Shown here: piece by piece, positions 44,818 through 53,148 of the stretch
Position numbering within the stretch: the first letter of the stretch is position 1
Layout: the number at the start of each line of letters is the position of its first letter
Source: CAZPXZ01 sp965219495
Lineage (GTDB): Bacteria > Pseudomonadota > Alphaproteobacteria > Rhodobacterales > CAZPXZ01
Direction: 5' to 3'
Assembly: GCA_965219495.1 (NCBI GenBank)
Contig: OZ244777.1
Span: 310,001 to 374,000 of the forward strand
DNA: 64,000 nt
Made by a program: the position numbers and the translations under genes
The notes under the pieces: generated by a model
What the model was told of the DNA's origin: nothing
Seen by the model: only the letters and a program-made list of their open reading frames with translations
The model's database searches: none

Positions 44818-45341
44818 GCTCGACAAGGCGGGCATTGCCGATGAGCTGGCGGACAACGCCTTTCTTTCGATTGCCGATTTCGACGCAGCGCAGCGGCTGG
44901 CCGACGGTTTCGACGCCCGCCGGCTTCGCCGCCGGCTGCAGCGCCAGTTCCGTTCCGGCTATCACTGGAGCATACTGCAAGCCGAATACGCCACCGACGC
45001 GCGGTTCCGCCGGCAAGCCGAGTTCCAGCCGCTCTACGATGAGATCGTCCGCACCGTCCTGCACAGCGTCAAGGCGGAACATGTCGCCACCTTCCTCGGC
45101 CGCAATCTGACCGCCGCCGATCAGGGGGAAATCGGCAACGACTTCAGTACCCGCATCGCAGGAACTCGCATCCGCCACCCGATGGGGCCGTCCTCCATCA
45201 AGCTCTACGACAAGTTCGGGTTGAGGGCCGGCGTCGAATGCACCCCCAACGATGTCTCGTTGTTCCGACTCCGCCGCACGGTGGAACAGCGCGACGGAAA
45301 CCAAGTGTGGAAACTCGCCCCGTTGCGCAAGAACATCTACA
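44818..45341 (+). pseudogene. Conserved protein of unknown function, 5' part of a gene split by IS1634
   Basis: The frame reads RRLDKAGIADELADNAFLSI, FRSGYHWSILQAEYATDARF, AEHVATFLGRNLTAADQGEI and STRIAGTRIRHPMGPSSIKL, then LYDKFGLRAGVECTPNDVSL and KLAPLRKNIY. Its own start was removed by the ISAs1 fragment. It resumes after the IS1634 element with SLRDLGKLMRAANDRYF. I do not recognise a function; the C-terminal part looks like a winged helix. Confidence 0.75.
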
Positions 45342-47444
45342 CCCATCTTCACCATTTTGCCTTTCTCCGGAACGCTAACCGACTGCAACACAAGGCGCCG
45401 CGATTTTGTCGCGGGTCCTGTTGGCACTACGTTTGTGGCTCAGTTCGGCTTGTCCGGCATCCGCGCACAGCGCCGCCAGGCCTCCGGCTGCAGGCCAAGG
45501 GCGACGGCGATAGCGCGGGCTTCGGCGCCGGGCCGGGCATCCTGGCGGATCACGATGCGGCCGCCTTCGGCGCTCTGCAACGTCGAGGTGATCCGCACCC
45601 AGCCGGCCAGCTTGTTGCGGATCGTCCACCAGCTGTCCCGAATGCCGTGCGCCGCCAGCCGGGCGCGCAGCAGGTGGACGGCGTGGTAGGCCAGCACCGC
45701 GATAAACAGATGCGCCGAGATCTGCGCGGACTTGCTGTGCCAGATCGGACGCAATCCCATCTCCGACTTCAAACTCCGGAATGTGGCTTCCAGGTCGGTT
45801 AATCTCCAGTATTGCCGGACCACGGTCTCCAGGTCCCAGTCGGCATGGCTGGTGCGCAGCGCATAGCTTCCGGCGCCGGCGTCGTGCAGCGCGTGCCGGT
45901 CATTGCGGTTCCAGCGGATGGCGGCCGCCAAGCCCTTCGCCCCGGGCTGCACCTCGATATCGTACTGCCGGTGCACCCGCCGGTAGCGTTCCCGCAACCG
46001 GCCGAGGCGCTGCAGCACCTTGTCCAGCCGCTTGGTGTGGTTCTTCTTCCCGAGCCCGTCGTGCAGCGCCCCCAGGGCGGCCTCGAACCGCGCCCGGTGG
46101 CGGGCGAGAAAGGCGTCGTCCTTGCGCTGGTGTTCCTCGCTCCACACGCAAAGATGCGCCTCGCCGTCCTCCGCCACCAGCCGCCAGGCCTTCGCCTGGC
46201 GCCCCGCCCGGGTCTTGAAGGCGGCGTCGGCCTCGCGTTGCGGCGGCGGCCCGCCGCCGCGCCGGACCGTGATCCAGGGATAGCCGCACTGCCGCAGCCA
46301 GGCGAGATTCGCCTCGGTGGCGATGCCGGCGTCCATGATGATGGTCGGCTTGTCCGAATCCGACGATGCCGGCTGCCCTTCCAGCCTGCGGATGGCGTCC
46401 GCCAGCACCCGCGGTTCGGACACATTGCCGGCCAGCACTTCGCTGTGCCGGGGAAACCCGTCCGCATCCAGCGACAGCGCCAGCGTCGCCAGCGGGCAGT
46501 CGTTGCGGTGCTGTTTCGAGCGTCCGAAACGGGCCAGCGGGGAAGCCGGCCGGCCAGTAAAGTGCACGTTCGTCAAGTCGAAAAACACCACCGTCCCGGA
46601 AAGCCCCAGCAAGTCCCGCTCCCGCCCAAACAGCGCTGCCTCGATGCCATCGCGGCGCGCCCACAGCATCGCGCAGATCCGGTGCAGCTTGTTCAACCCG
46701 AACGGCTTGCCGCCTTCCAGGCCCAGCAACTCCAGCGCCGCGCTCTGCTCCCGCAGCCAGCGGAACGCCTCCCGCTCGCTGCAAGGATGGATCATTCGCG
46801 CCAGCACCAGCGCCACCGCGATCCGCGCGTCCCGCTCGCTCATGCCAAGGCCCCGCAGCACCTCCAGGAAGCCGAGCTGCTCCAGTGCCGACAGCGACAG
46901 GCGCTCGCAGCCCGAAGAGCGCACCTGCTCGTGCGCAAGACTGTCCAGGCGCACCGCCGCCACCGCGCCGGATTCCCCCGCCGTCGGATCAAGGCTGCGA
47001 AGCTGCAGCCGCCGGCCAATCCCCTCGGCTTCCGCCAATAGTTCTGGATCCGGCTCGAACAGGAACGTATCCCTGGCCAGCACCTGCTTCCCCAGCAACG
47101 TCAACTCCCGCCACCGTTCCGGGGGAACCCCGAAGTCGGCGCCGAGATTGAGCAGCGTTACCTGCCGCACCCGGTCTCCGATCCGTTCGTTGCGAACCAG
47201 GCGGCAGGTGGTATAGCGGGCGCCATCGGCCATGCGGCGGGTCTGGGTCCTGCGAATGAACATGGCGGGATTTTGCCGGGGCGGCGCGGGCCTGTCAAGG
47301 CGGAATCTGACATATTGTGACGATTATGGCACTACTTCGGCCTTCCCGGAAATCGCATCGTTACGCTGCAACGACTTATGCTCGGCAAGACCGCCGGAAT
47401 CGCCGAATTCCGGCCAAATGGAACGGCGAAATGGTGAACTTGGG
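45342..47444 (-). mobile_element. Intact IS1634-family insertion sequence
   Basis: 2103 bp bounded by imperfect inverted repeats: CCCATCTTCACCATTTTGCC on the left and the inverse of CCCAAGTTCACCATTTCGCC on the right (17 of 20 identical). TACA lies directly outside each end (45338-45341 and 47445-47448) as a target duplication. Removing the element and one TACA restores the reading frame of the interrupted gene (KNIY|SLRDLG). One complete transposase gene is inside. Confidence 0.9.
45440..47263 (-). CDS. IS1634-family transposase
   Basis: 607 residues, the family's full size. Blocks include RRLQLRSLDPTAGESGAVAA, VFFDLTNVHFTGRPASPLAR with the first catalytic Asp, PTIIMDAGIATEANLAWLRQ with the second, and LTDLEATFRSLKSEMGLRPI with the catalytic Glu. 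SAHLFIAVLAYHAVHLLRAR is the conserved C-terminal block. No frameshift or stop is seen. An ATG at 47230 (MADGARYTTCRLV) is an alternative start. Confidence 0.93.
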   Translation of the reverse strand: MFIRRTQTRRMADGARYTTCRLVRNERIGDRVRQVTLLNLGADFGVPPERWRELTLLGKQVLARDTFLFEPDPELLAEAEGIGRRLQLRSLDPTAGESGAVAAVRLDSLAHEQVRSSGCERLSLSALEQLGFLEVLRGLGMSERDARIAVALVLARMIHPCSEREAFRWLREQSAALELLGLEGGKPFGLNKLHRICAMLWARRDGIEAALFGRERDLLGLSGTVVFFDLTNVHFTGRPASPLARFGRSKQHRNDCPLATLALSLDADGFPRHSEVLAGNVSEPRVLADAIRRLEGQPASSDSDKPTIIMDAGIATEANLAWLRQCGYPWITVRRGGGPPPQREADAAFKTRAGRQAKAWRLVAEDGEAHLCVWSEEHQRKDDAFLARHRARFEAALGALHDGLGKKNHTKRLDKVLQRLGRLRERYRRVHRQYDIEVQPGAKGLAAAIRWNRNDRHALHDAGAGSYALRTSHADWDLETVVRQYWRLTDLEATFRSLKSEMGLRPIWHSKSAQISAHLFIAVLAYHAVHLLRARLAAHGIRDSWWTIRNKLAGWVRITSTLQSAEGGRIVIRQDARPGAEARAIAVALGLQPEAWRRCARMPDKPN

Positions 47445-47879
47445 TACAGCCTACGCGACCTCGGCAAGCTGATGCGGGCCGCCAATGACCGCTATTTCGG
47501 CTTCATCGCCGCCATCGAGAGCCCCGATGCCGGCTGCAAGGCCATCGACCGCATCGCCCAGCCCGCCAGCGACAACGGACGCTCGAGCCGCGGCTTCAAC
47601 CTGCTGATGGACGCCGACTACCGCCTGTTCCTCACCCTGGCGCGCGGCGAGGGGTGCACCAGCGGCTTCCGCTCCGCAGACCTCCGAAACCGCCTGCCGG
47701 GACTGATGCCGTCACGCGCTTCCTACCTGCTCAAACGCTTGCGCTCCCACGGACTCATCAAGAAGGTGGGCCATCGCCATAAGTACTACCTCACCAAGCT
47801 GGGAAAACCTGTGCTTGCCGCCGTCCCCAGAATCCGCGAAACCGTTGTCCTGCCCGAACTTTCCCGGAGACCCGCATGA
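47445..47879 (+). pseudogene. Conserved protein of unknown function, 3' part after IS1634
   Basis: Continues the fragment at 44818: SLRDLGKLMRAANDRYFGFI, SRGFNLLMDADYRLFLTLAR, SGFRSADLRNRLPG, then SRASYLLKRLRSHGLIKKVG and HRHKYYLTKLGK. The last part has the spacing of a winged-helix DNA-binding domain. With both halves joined the protein would exceed 300 residues. A stop at 47879 gives the natural end. Confidence 0.75.
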
Positions 47880-47934
47880 AATCTTCGTCATTTTGCACAA
47901 GAATTGCCGGGTAAGGGACTAATAACAGCCTGAT

Positions 47935-47974
47935 CCCGCGATTCATTCACCCAATTAGCTGAGTGAATCGCGGG
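47935..47974 (-). terminator. Large hairpin directly after the pilus operon
   Basis: CCCGCGATTCATTC (47935-47948) pairs with GAGTGAATCGCGGG (47961-47974) with one mismatch in 14, loop 12. It begins at the base after the pilV stop codon. No T-run follows on the - strand (GGATCAGGCTGTTATTAG), so it may act with Rho or protect the 3' end. The symmetric stem could also be a recombination or element-end sequence. Confidence 0.6.
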
Positions 47975-48844
47975 TTATTCGCAGGTCGTGAACACCGCCA
48001 TTCGACCGTGAACCGCGTCCAATTCGACTCGCATATCCGTTCCCGGTTGGCTAGGATTTTCGCGAAACAACTGCAAACGCAGTAGCCAACCTGATTTATC
48101 TGGCGTTTCCTCCGCATAGGCTTGGAGTCCCAAAACGGGGTATCCAGCGCCGTTATCGGAAAATTGCACAGGGAGGGCGAAAATCTGGGGTAATCTTGTT
48201 CCGCAGTACGGCTTCCGCACAATTTCTCCAGAGGAAAGCACTCCTACGGCCCTTAGTTCCGAAAGTTGACGGTAGTCGGACTGCATTGTGGAAACCAGTG
48301 CCACCAGATGCCCCGGTTCGGCCCGGTGGTCCGGCAACACCGACCCACCCTGAAAATCGGAGAGATTCACCCGCCAAAGCCCACTCGCTCCCCACGCCTG
48401 GTCGACGCGGTCTTTGTGAACCAACCCGGTGCGAAACCCGGCACTGAGCGCCAGCCTCACGTTCTCGCGCTCGGTCATGGTTTCGCCTCCATATGTGACT
48501 GCAAGCCCCTCAACTTGCCGGGGGTCGACACGATTGCGAATGAGAAGAAGCGCATGCTTCTGGTCGAAGGTGTTTCTGTCTTCGAACGCTGCGGGAAGCG
48601 CACCCGCATTCTTGAGTGCGGAAACATCAATGGATTTCGGCCCCGGAACCAGAACAAACTCCTCCACGAGCTTCACTCGATCGCTTTCGATAAAGCGTTG
48701 GGCTGCATTCACAAATACCGCGAACTGTTGGGCGCTTCGGTCGTCAAACTGTTGATTCTGGAGGTTTGCGATTTTCGGAACGTAGAACGACGTAGCGGTC
48801 GCGGTAATCAGGCTGGCGAGCAGGAGGCCGACGAGCGGGTTCAT
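47975..48844 (-). CDS. pilV: PilV-like minor pilin / tip protein of a type IVb pilus
   Basis: 289 residues. One N-terminal hydrophobic segment (MNPLVGLLLASLITATATSF), then NAAQRFIESDR, a helix like that of R64 PilV (…VTDAAQRYI). The rest is a beta-rich C-terminal domain with two cysteines near the end (KPYCGTRLP, VFTTCE). In R64 PilV is the pilus-tip adhesin that chooses the recipient. ATG 48844 is fixed: the in-frame TGA of the previous gene lies only one codon upstream, so no prepilin leader can exist. No shufflon repeats or rci recombinase are found nearby. Last gene of the operon. Confidence 0.65.
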   Translation of the reverse strand: MNPLVGLLLASLITATATSFYVPKIANLQNQQFDDRSAQQFAVFVNAAQRFIESDRVKLVEEFVLVPGPKSIDVSALKNAGALPAAFEDRNTFDQKHALLLIRNRVDPRQVEGLAVTYGGETMTERENVRLALSAGFRTGLVHKDRVDQAWGASGLWRVNLSDFQGGSVLPDHRAEPGHLVALVSTMQSDYRQLSELRAVGVLSSGEIVRKPYCGTRLPQIFALPVQFSDNGAGYPVLGLQAYAEETPDKSGWLLRLQLFRENPSQPGTDMRVELDAVHGRMAVFTTCE

Positions 48845-48847
48845 GGC

Positions 48848-49291
48848 TCAATTCAGCCTGGTTGCCATCCAGAGCGCGGGGGAGTTCATCACGCATCCGG
48901 CAGGCAAGTTTGCGGCGAGGGTCTCGTCAGGCGCTTCGCCAGCGGCAACCCATCCAATTGCCGTTCTTAAAGAAACGTGCCGGCGGATTTCGGAAACGAG
49001 AACAGCGATATCAGTTGCCGGGAGATTTACAAACGCCGTAACCACCGAATTTCCGTCCGAGCAGTGGCTAGTTCTGGTTGTCGCCACGTATCTGGAATTC
49101 GAAGACAAGTGCTGGACGGAAAACTGGTGGCGGGCGATATCGACTGCTTCCCGGTGCCCGAGCGCGATGGTCTTAGCGCTATGTGTCAACCAGTTGAATT
49201 CGCCCAATTGGAACGGAGTCTTGCTCTCGACAGCATCCAGCGAAGCAACTAAATGACTAAATCCAAGGATCAGTAGAACGAGTCCAATCAT
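48848..49291 (-). CDS. Small pilus-operon protein, possibly PilM-like
   Basis: 147 residues with an N-terminal membrane segment (MIGLVLLILGFSHLVASLDA) and a periplasmic remainder (NWLTHSAKTIALGHREAVDI, AANLPAGCVMNSPALWMATR). Size and layout match R64 PilM (145 residues, N-terminal anchor), which in R64 lies between pilL and pilN rather than between pilS and pilV. Sequence similarity is weak, so a second pilin-like subunit is the alternative. ATG 49291 has GGGGGAGAAG upstream. The gene is in the same frame as pilV, separated from it only by TGA GCC. Confidence 0.5.
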   Translation of the reverse strand: MIGLVLLILGFSHLVASLDAVESKTPFQLGEFNWLTHSAKTIALGHREAVDIARHQFSVQHLSSNSRYVATTRTSHCSDGNSVVTAFVNLPATDIAVLVSEIRRHVSLRTAIGWVAAGEAPDETLAANLPAGCVMNSPALWMATRLN

Positions 49292-49300
49292 CTTCTCCCC

Positions 49301-49819
49301 CTATCGCGCTTCGACCCGGATCGCATTCTCGGTGTTGGCGCAAGCGCTCGCGGCTGTCGAAAACGGAATTGGAAATGCCCGTTTCGCTGCCGAAGACAAC
49401 CCGGCGAATCCGGATGCGACACGCGCACCGATCACTCGGGCATCGGGGCGCAACCGGGATAGCGACTGGATGCAAACCTCCTGTGGCACTTGCGAGAAAT
49501 CGACTGCGAAAGTGTCGTTGGCAATTCCGGTAACTTGTATATCTCCGCCAAACGCATTCTCGAGCGTGTTGGAGCCTGAGATGGTGGTGGCGGGAGCGAT
49601 TCCGGAGAGAATAAGAACCCGATCCGTTATGATCCCGGTACCGTACTTGTTGGGATGACCGCGATGTGTCTTTCGAACCTCCGTGACGATGGTCATGATC
49701 TCGCTATTGAGCCGCTCGACCTGAGACTCTGTTTCCGCATCGGAGAATACTGAAAATACAAGAAGGACACCGGTCAATCCGACCAATGAATAAAGGGCAT
49801 AACCCACTAGGTCCCGCAT
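49301..49819 (-). CDS. pilS: PilS-like major pilin of a type IVb pilus
   Basis: 172 residues. A hydrophobic N-terminal helix (LVGYALYSLVGLTGVLLVFS) runs into AETESQVERLNSEIMTIVTE. The globular part follows R64 PilS: ATTISGSNTLENAFGGDIQV, VDFSQVPQEVCIQSLSRLRP with the first Cys, and ASACANTENAIRVEAR with the second, forming the C-terminal disulphide loop. ATG 49819 has GGGA seven bases before it. No Gly-|-Met/Phe-xxx-Glu5 cleavage motif exists unless translation starts at GTG 49963, giving an unusually long leader ending ESG|MRDLV without Glu5. It follows pilR after 162 bases. Confidence 0.75.
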   Translation of the reverse strand: MRDLVGYALYSLVGLTGVLLVFSVFSDAETESQVERLNSEIMTIVTEVRKTHRGHPNKYGTGIITDRVLILSGIAPATTISGSNTLENAFGGDIQVTGIANDTFAVDFSQVPQEVCIQSLSRLRPDARVIGARVASGFAGLSSAAKRAFPIPFSTAASACANTENAIRVEAR

Positions 49820-49981
49820 TCCTGATTCCCTTTCGTCTGGTTGTTTGGGTGATTGGCTGGCGGATCCGCTGAACGGCGCGCCGGTTTTCGAACAGCGAGT
49901 GGGGGCTCGCCATACTTGGTGGGTCAGGACCGCTCGGGAATATTCCCTGGTCTTCCAGCACACTGCTCAAGCCGTACGGGT

Positions 49982-51094
49982 TCACGGGAGTTGGTCGTGC
50001 GCCAGCCGGAATGAGGCGGAAATGTCGTTCGTGGCGATCAGGATCCAGACTATCACCGCAGCCAGAATGAAGCTGGCCAGCCAACTTCCAATCTCGGCGA
50101 GACGCTGGCACCGCTGGATGCTGCGCCGAATCAGGCGTGCTCCGGCTCTGGCATATGCAGCAACAGGATCGGGATGCTCTGCCGCGAAAGCCGACTCAAT
50201 GGCGGATTCCATATCCGGCCAGTTATCCGGTTGCCGGTGAATTCGGGTGCCAAAAACCGCCTCAATTCTCTCCAGCCGTCGAATCCGTTCCGCGAGATAG
50301 GGAGTGGCGTGGCTGCGCAGCAACGTGAATATCTCGCGCTCGCTGAGACCCGCGCTGAATAGGGCCGCCGCCGCGCAGAGAAAGGTGCCGCCGGAGATGT
50401 GCCGGTATGTCAGGTACGGTTCGAAGGCATCGAGGCGGTCGCGAAGAGGACCGGTGAATCTCGGAAGGGAAAAAGTCATCCCTACCGCGATTCCCGCACT
50501 TGTCAGCGCAATGACCGGCCAGCCGTCGCGGAAGAAAAGTGCGCTGTATACCAGGGAGCGGGCGCTTCCGCGCAGTTGGCCCAACTCTACAAAGCCGGAC
50601 ACGGCGGGAACAAACTGATATGCAAGAAATACTTCGGTTCCGGCGATGATGGCGATGAGAATCAGGATGTTCGCCGCCAGTCCCATCAGTGCCCGGCGAA
50701 GTTCGATGCTGTTGTCGAGGTGTTCGACAATATCCCGATACAGTTCCGGTGACGCCCCGGTGGCGGCTCCCGCCACCAAGAGCGGTTGCTCGATCTTGCC
50801 CGCCCAGAGCATGGCGACTTCGGGAAGCGTCCGCCCCTCCTGCTCAAGAGCGTGGAGAGCATCTTCGCAGAAGAGCGCCGCAGGATGCAGCCGGTTCGTG
50901 GAACCGTTCCGGGTCCGCAAGCGCCAGATCATGGCGAGCATTTCCGGCTCTCGCATCCCGCTGCTTCCCAAATGATGGAACTGCTCGAAGAGCTTGCGGC
51001 GCACGCGGATGGGACAGAACTGCTGCGCCACTCGGTAAACCGCAGGCGAGAACCGTCGGCGTTTCGCCATTCTGTGTTCTGAGACCGTGTTCAA
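49982..51094 (-). CDS. pilR: PilR-like inner-membrane platform protein (GspF family)
   Basis: About 370 residues with the GspF/PilR plan: a cytoplasmic domain (FEQFHHLGSSGMREPEMLAM, FCEDALHALEQEGRTLPEVA), membrane segments near residues 140-160 (ALMGLAANILILIAIIAGTE) and 190-210, a second cytoplasmic repeat (FEPYLTYRHISGGTFLCAAA, LFSAGLSEREIFTLLRSHAT) and a last segment WLASFILAAVIVWILIA. It anchors the assembly ATPase at the inner membrane. The gene overlaps the end of pilQ by four bases, so the two are translationally coupled. MAKRRRF at 51070 is an alternative start. Confidence 0.85.
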   Translation of the reverse strand: MNTVSEHRMAKRRRFSPAVYRVAQQFCPIRVRRKLFEQFHHLGSSGMREPEMLAMIWRLRTRNGSTNRLHPAALFCEDALHALEQEGRTLPEVAMLWAGKIEQPLLVAGAATGASPELYRDIVEHLDNSIELRRALMGLAANILILIAIIAGTEVFLAYQFVPAVSGFVELGQLRGSARSLVYSALFFRDGWPVIALTSAGIAVGMTFSLPRFTGPLRDRLDAFEPYLTYRHISGGTFLCAAAALFSAGLSEREIFTLLRSHATPYLAERIRRLERIEAVFGTRIHRQPDNWPDMESAIESAFAAEHPDPVAAYARAGARLIRRSIQRCQRLAEIGSWLASFILAAVIVWILIATNDISASFRLAHDQLP

Positions 51095-52638
51095 GGCCGG
51101 GCGCCTACATTTTGAACGTCGAATACCAGCGACTCAAACGCTGCGACGTTACGGACAAATGCATCGAGAGAGATTTGTCCCGTTCGGACGAATTGAAAAG
51201 CGTCAACCGTAATGGGTGATCCTCCGTGCTGAAGCCAAGCGCGGCGGAACGACTGACGGGTGGCGCCAGGGTCGAGGCCGGTTTCCAAGAGTTTGTGGTC
51301 GGGCGCCACCACCTCGCTCACAAGCGCTCGGCCGACAAAGCCCGTTCCGGCGCAGGCGTTGCAGCCGCTCCCCGCAAACCTTGCCTTGCCAAGCGATATC
51401 TGAAGACGCTCGGCGTCTGCAAGCAGTGCCCGGTACGCGTGCGAATCGGCGTTTCTTGTGGAGTAAGAACAGCTTCGGCAAGCCGAGGGAACCAGACGCT
51501 GAGCAATCCAGAGAATGTTGAGATGGTCAAACGCCCGGTACCGTTCCACTCCAAGATCCATCAGGCGGAAAGGGATGTCGGTGGCAAATGCCGCGTGCAA
51601 GGTTGAGAATACGAGCGCACCGGACCCTGCCGCGCGATATGCGGTGCGCGCGGACACGTGATCTCTGAGTTCGCCAATCTTGATGCCATCGGGGGCAAGC
51701 CGCAGCGCCGCAAGCAGCGCGCCTTCAAAAGCAGCTTCCTCGCTTTCGATCGAGGTGTTGACGGAGAATGACTGAATGTATGGGATGTGCTGGGTTTCAG
51801 GCGGATCCTCAACCGCAACGATATTCGGGAATTGAGCGTAACCTCGCGCGAATTCCTCAATGGCCAGGTTGAGCGTGGTGGATTTCCCGTGTTCTGTTGG
51901 ACCCGCTACCACGAAGACTCCTGCGGAGGATTGAAGCGCGGAGCGAATGACCGAGGTTTGCTGCTGGCCGTATCCGGCTTCTTCGAGGGTCCGGCACTGA
52001 ATGGCAGAGGACGCATAGGCTATGCGCAGGACAAGGACAAATCCTGTTGCTGTAGGCGCGTATTGCAGACGGACGCCCTGCACCTTGCCAGGAAGAAATT
52101 TCCGGTTCGTGATGGCGGCGCGGACTGCTCGAGTGGTAATCGCCAAGGAGTCGCCGGCGTCACAGGCGTGAAAGGCGGCGTTGGAAATAGCGGTGGCGCG
52201 GTCCGGCTCCAGCTTCCGGTCATTGCGCATCAATCCGTCAACGCGTAGCCGGACCTCCGCTTCTTCGCCGGACCGGGAAATCAGGACATCTGAAGCATGC
52301 ACCATCGCCGCACGCTCGAGGATGGAAAAGAATGCGTGTCGCGCTTGCGTCACGAATTCCGCAACGTCGCCAACCTTGGCGTTTGCTGCCGCAATCTGGT
52401 CCAGCGAAGCGACCTCGGGCTTTCTCAAGCGGATGTTCCCGCTGGCCGCATGTCGCTGGAGCATTTGGAATTCGGGATCGTCAAGCGCGGCAGGTGTCGC
52501 TAGCGTTCGCCCGTCTTCGAATATCGCGATGAATCTCCGGAGTCGGGGAGAGGCTTCGAGCGCACCGCCTCGTGCGCTGAGAATTTTGAGGGAGTGACTA
52601 CGGCTTCCCCCGGAATTGATCTGGAGCGCCTCTGCCAT
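51091..52638 (-). CDS. pilQ: PilQ-like pilus assembly ATPase (GspE family)
   Basis: 515 residues. The Walker A motif VVAGPTEHGKSTTLNLAIEE is near residue 245 (GxxxxGKS kept, the usual Gly-Ser replaced by Glu-His). The Asp box is NIVAVEDPPETQHIP, and the His box ALVFSTLHAAFATDIPFRLM. A four-Cys zinc site sits in the C-terminal arm (CRSCSYSTR near 387, GCNACAGTGFVGRALVSEVV near 430). It powers pilin polymerisation from the cytoplasm. There is no PilT-like retraction ATPase in the cluster, as in R64 and Tcp systems. Start ATG 52638, three bases from the pilP stop. Confidence 0.92.
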   Translation of the reverse strand: MAEALQINSGGSRSHSLKILSARGGALEASPRLRRFIAIFEDGRTLATPAALDDPEFQMLQRHAASGNIRLRKPEVASLDQIAAANAKVGDVAEFVTQARHAFFSILERAAMVHASDVLISRSGEEAEVRLRVDGLMRNDRKLEPDRATAISNAAFHACDAGDSLAITTRAVRAAITNRKFLPGKVQGVRLQYAPTATGFVLVLRIAYASSAIQCRTLEEAGYGQQQTSVIRSALQSSAGVFVVAGPTEHGKSTTLNLAIEEFARGYAQFPNIVAVEDPPETQHIPYIQSFSVNTSIESEEAAFEGALLAALRLAPDGIKIGELRDHVSARTAYRAAGSGALVFSTLHAAFATDIPFRLMDLGVERYRAFDHLNILWIAQRLVPSACRSCSYSTRNADSHAYRALLADAERLQISLGKARFAGSGCNACAGTGFVGRALVSEVVAPDHKLLETGLDPGATRQSFRRAWLQHGGSPITVDAFQFVRTGQISLDAFVRNVAAFESLVFDVQNVGARP

Positions 52639-52641
52639 GAT

Positions 52642-53148
52642 TCAAGGAATCAATTGCAGCACGTGAAGTTCAGCGCCGTCGGCCACGATCACGGAATCGC
52701 GACCAATGCGCTGAACAGTCAGATTGCTTCCAATGCTCGCGCCCGCACGCACGGGGAGTCGTTTTCCATCCGGGCCCAGGAGGATTGCAATCAGGTTTCC
52801 ATTCGAACCGTAGATTTCGGAAATTTGAAATTCCCGCGCCTGAACCTTCCGATCTTCGACCGATGTATCTTCAGGAAGTTCGTTATCCGCCGCGAACGCC
52901 TGGTGCAGGTCCTCCGGGGAGGGGATGCATTCCCGATAGTTCGGCCGTAATGCACACAACCGCTGAAGAAGTTCGGCTTCCTTTACGGCGAAATCCAGTT
53001 CAAACAAGCGTTTCTGTTGGATTCGCAGTTGCTGGAGCGGATCCGGTGCAGACGCTTCATTCTTCGCGGTTTCCGCGGAAACTCCCGTTAAGCCGGACAG
53101 CAAAAGGGCTGACGCACCGCAAAGCAGGAATCTAATCAGGGCGGACAT
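52642..53148 (-). CDS. pilP: PilP-like type IVb pilus biogenesis protein
   Basis: 168 residues with a signal peptide (RFLLCGASALLLSGLTGVSA, cut near residue 25). The middle is helical with LQQLRIQQKRLFELDFAVKE. The C-terminal beta domain REFQISEIYGSNGNLIAILL, RLPVRAGASIGSNLTVQRIG, VIVADGAELHVLQLIP matches the periplasmic R64 PilP fold. It overlaps pilO at its 5' end (53132-53148) and is followed at once by pilQ. It probably links the secretin to the inner-membrane complex. Confidence 0.82.
   Translation of the reverse strand: MSALIRFLLCGASALLLSGLTGVSAETAKNEASAPDPLQQLRIQQKRLFELDFAVKEAELLQRLCALRPNYRECIPSPEDLHQAFAADNELPEDTSVEDRKVQAREFQISEIYGSNGNLIAILLGPDGKRLPVRAGASIGSNLTVQRIGRDSVIVADGAELHVLQLIP

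Noticed and set aside
47900..48844. Shufflon at the 3' end of pilV
   Set aside because: No repeated sfx-like sequences, no alternative C-terminal segments and no rci recombinase; only one hairpin is present.
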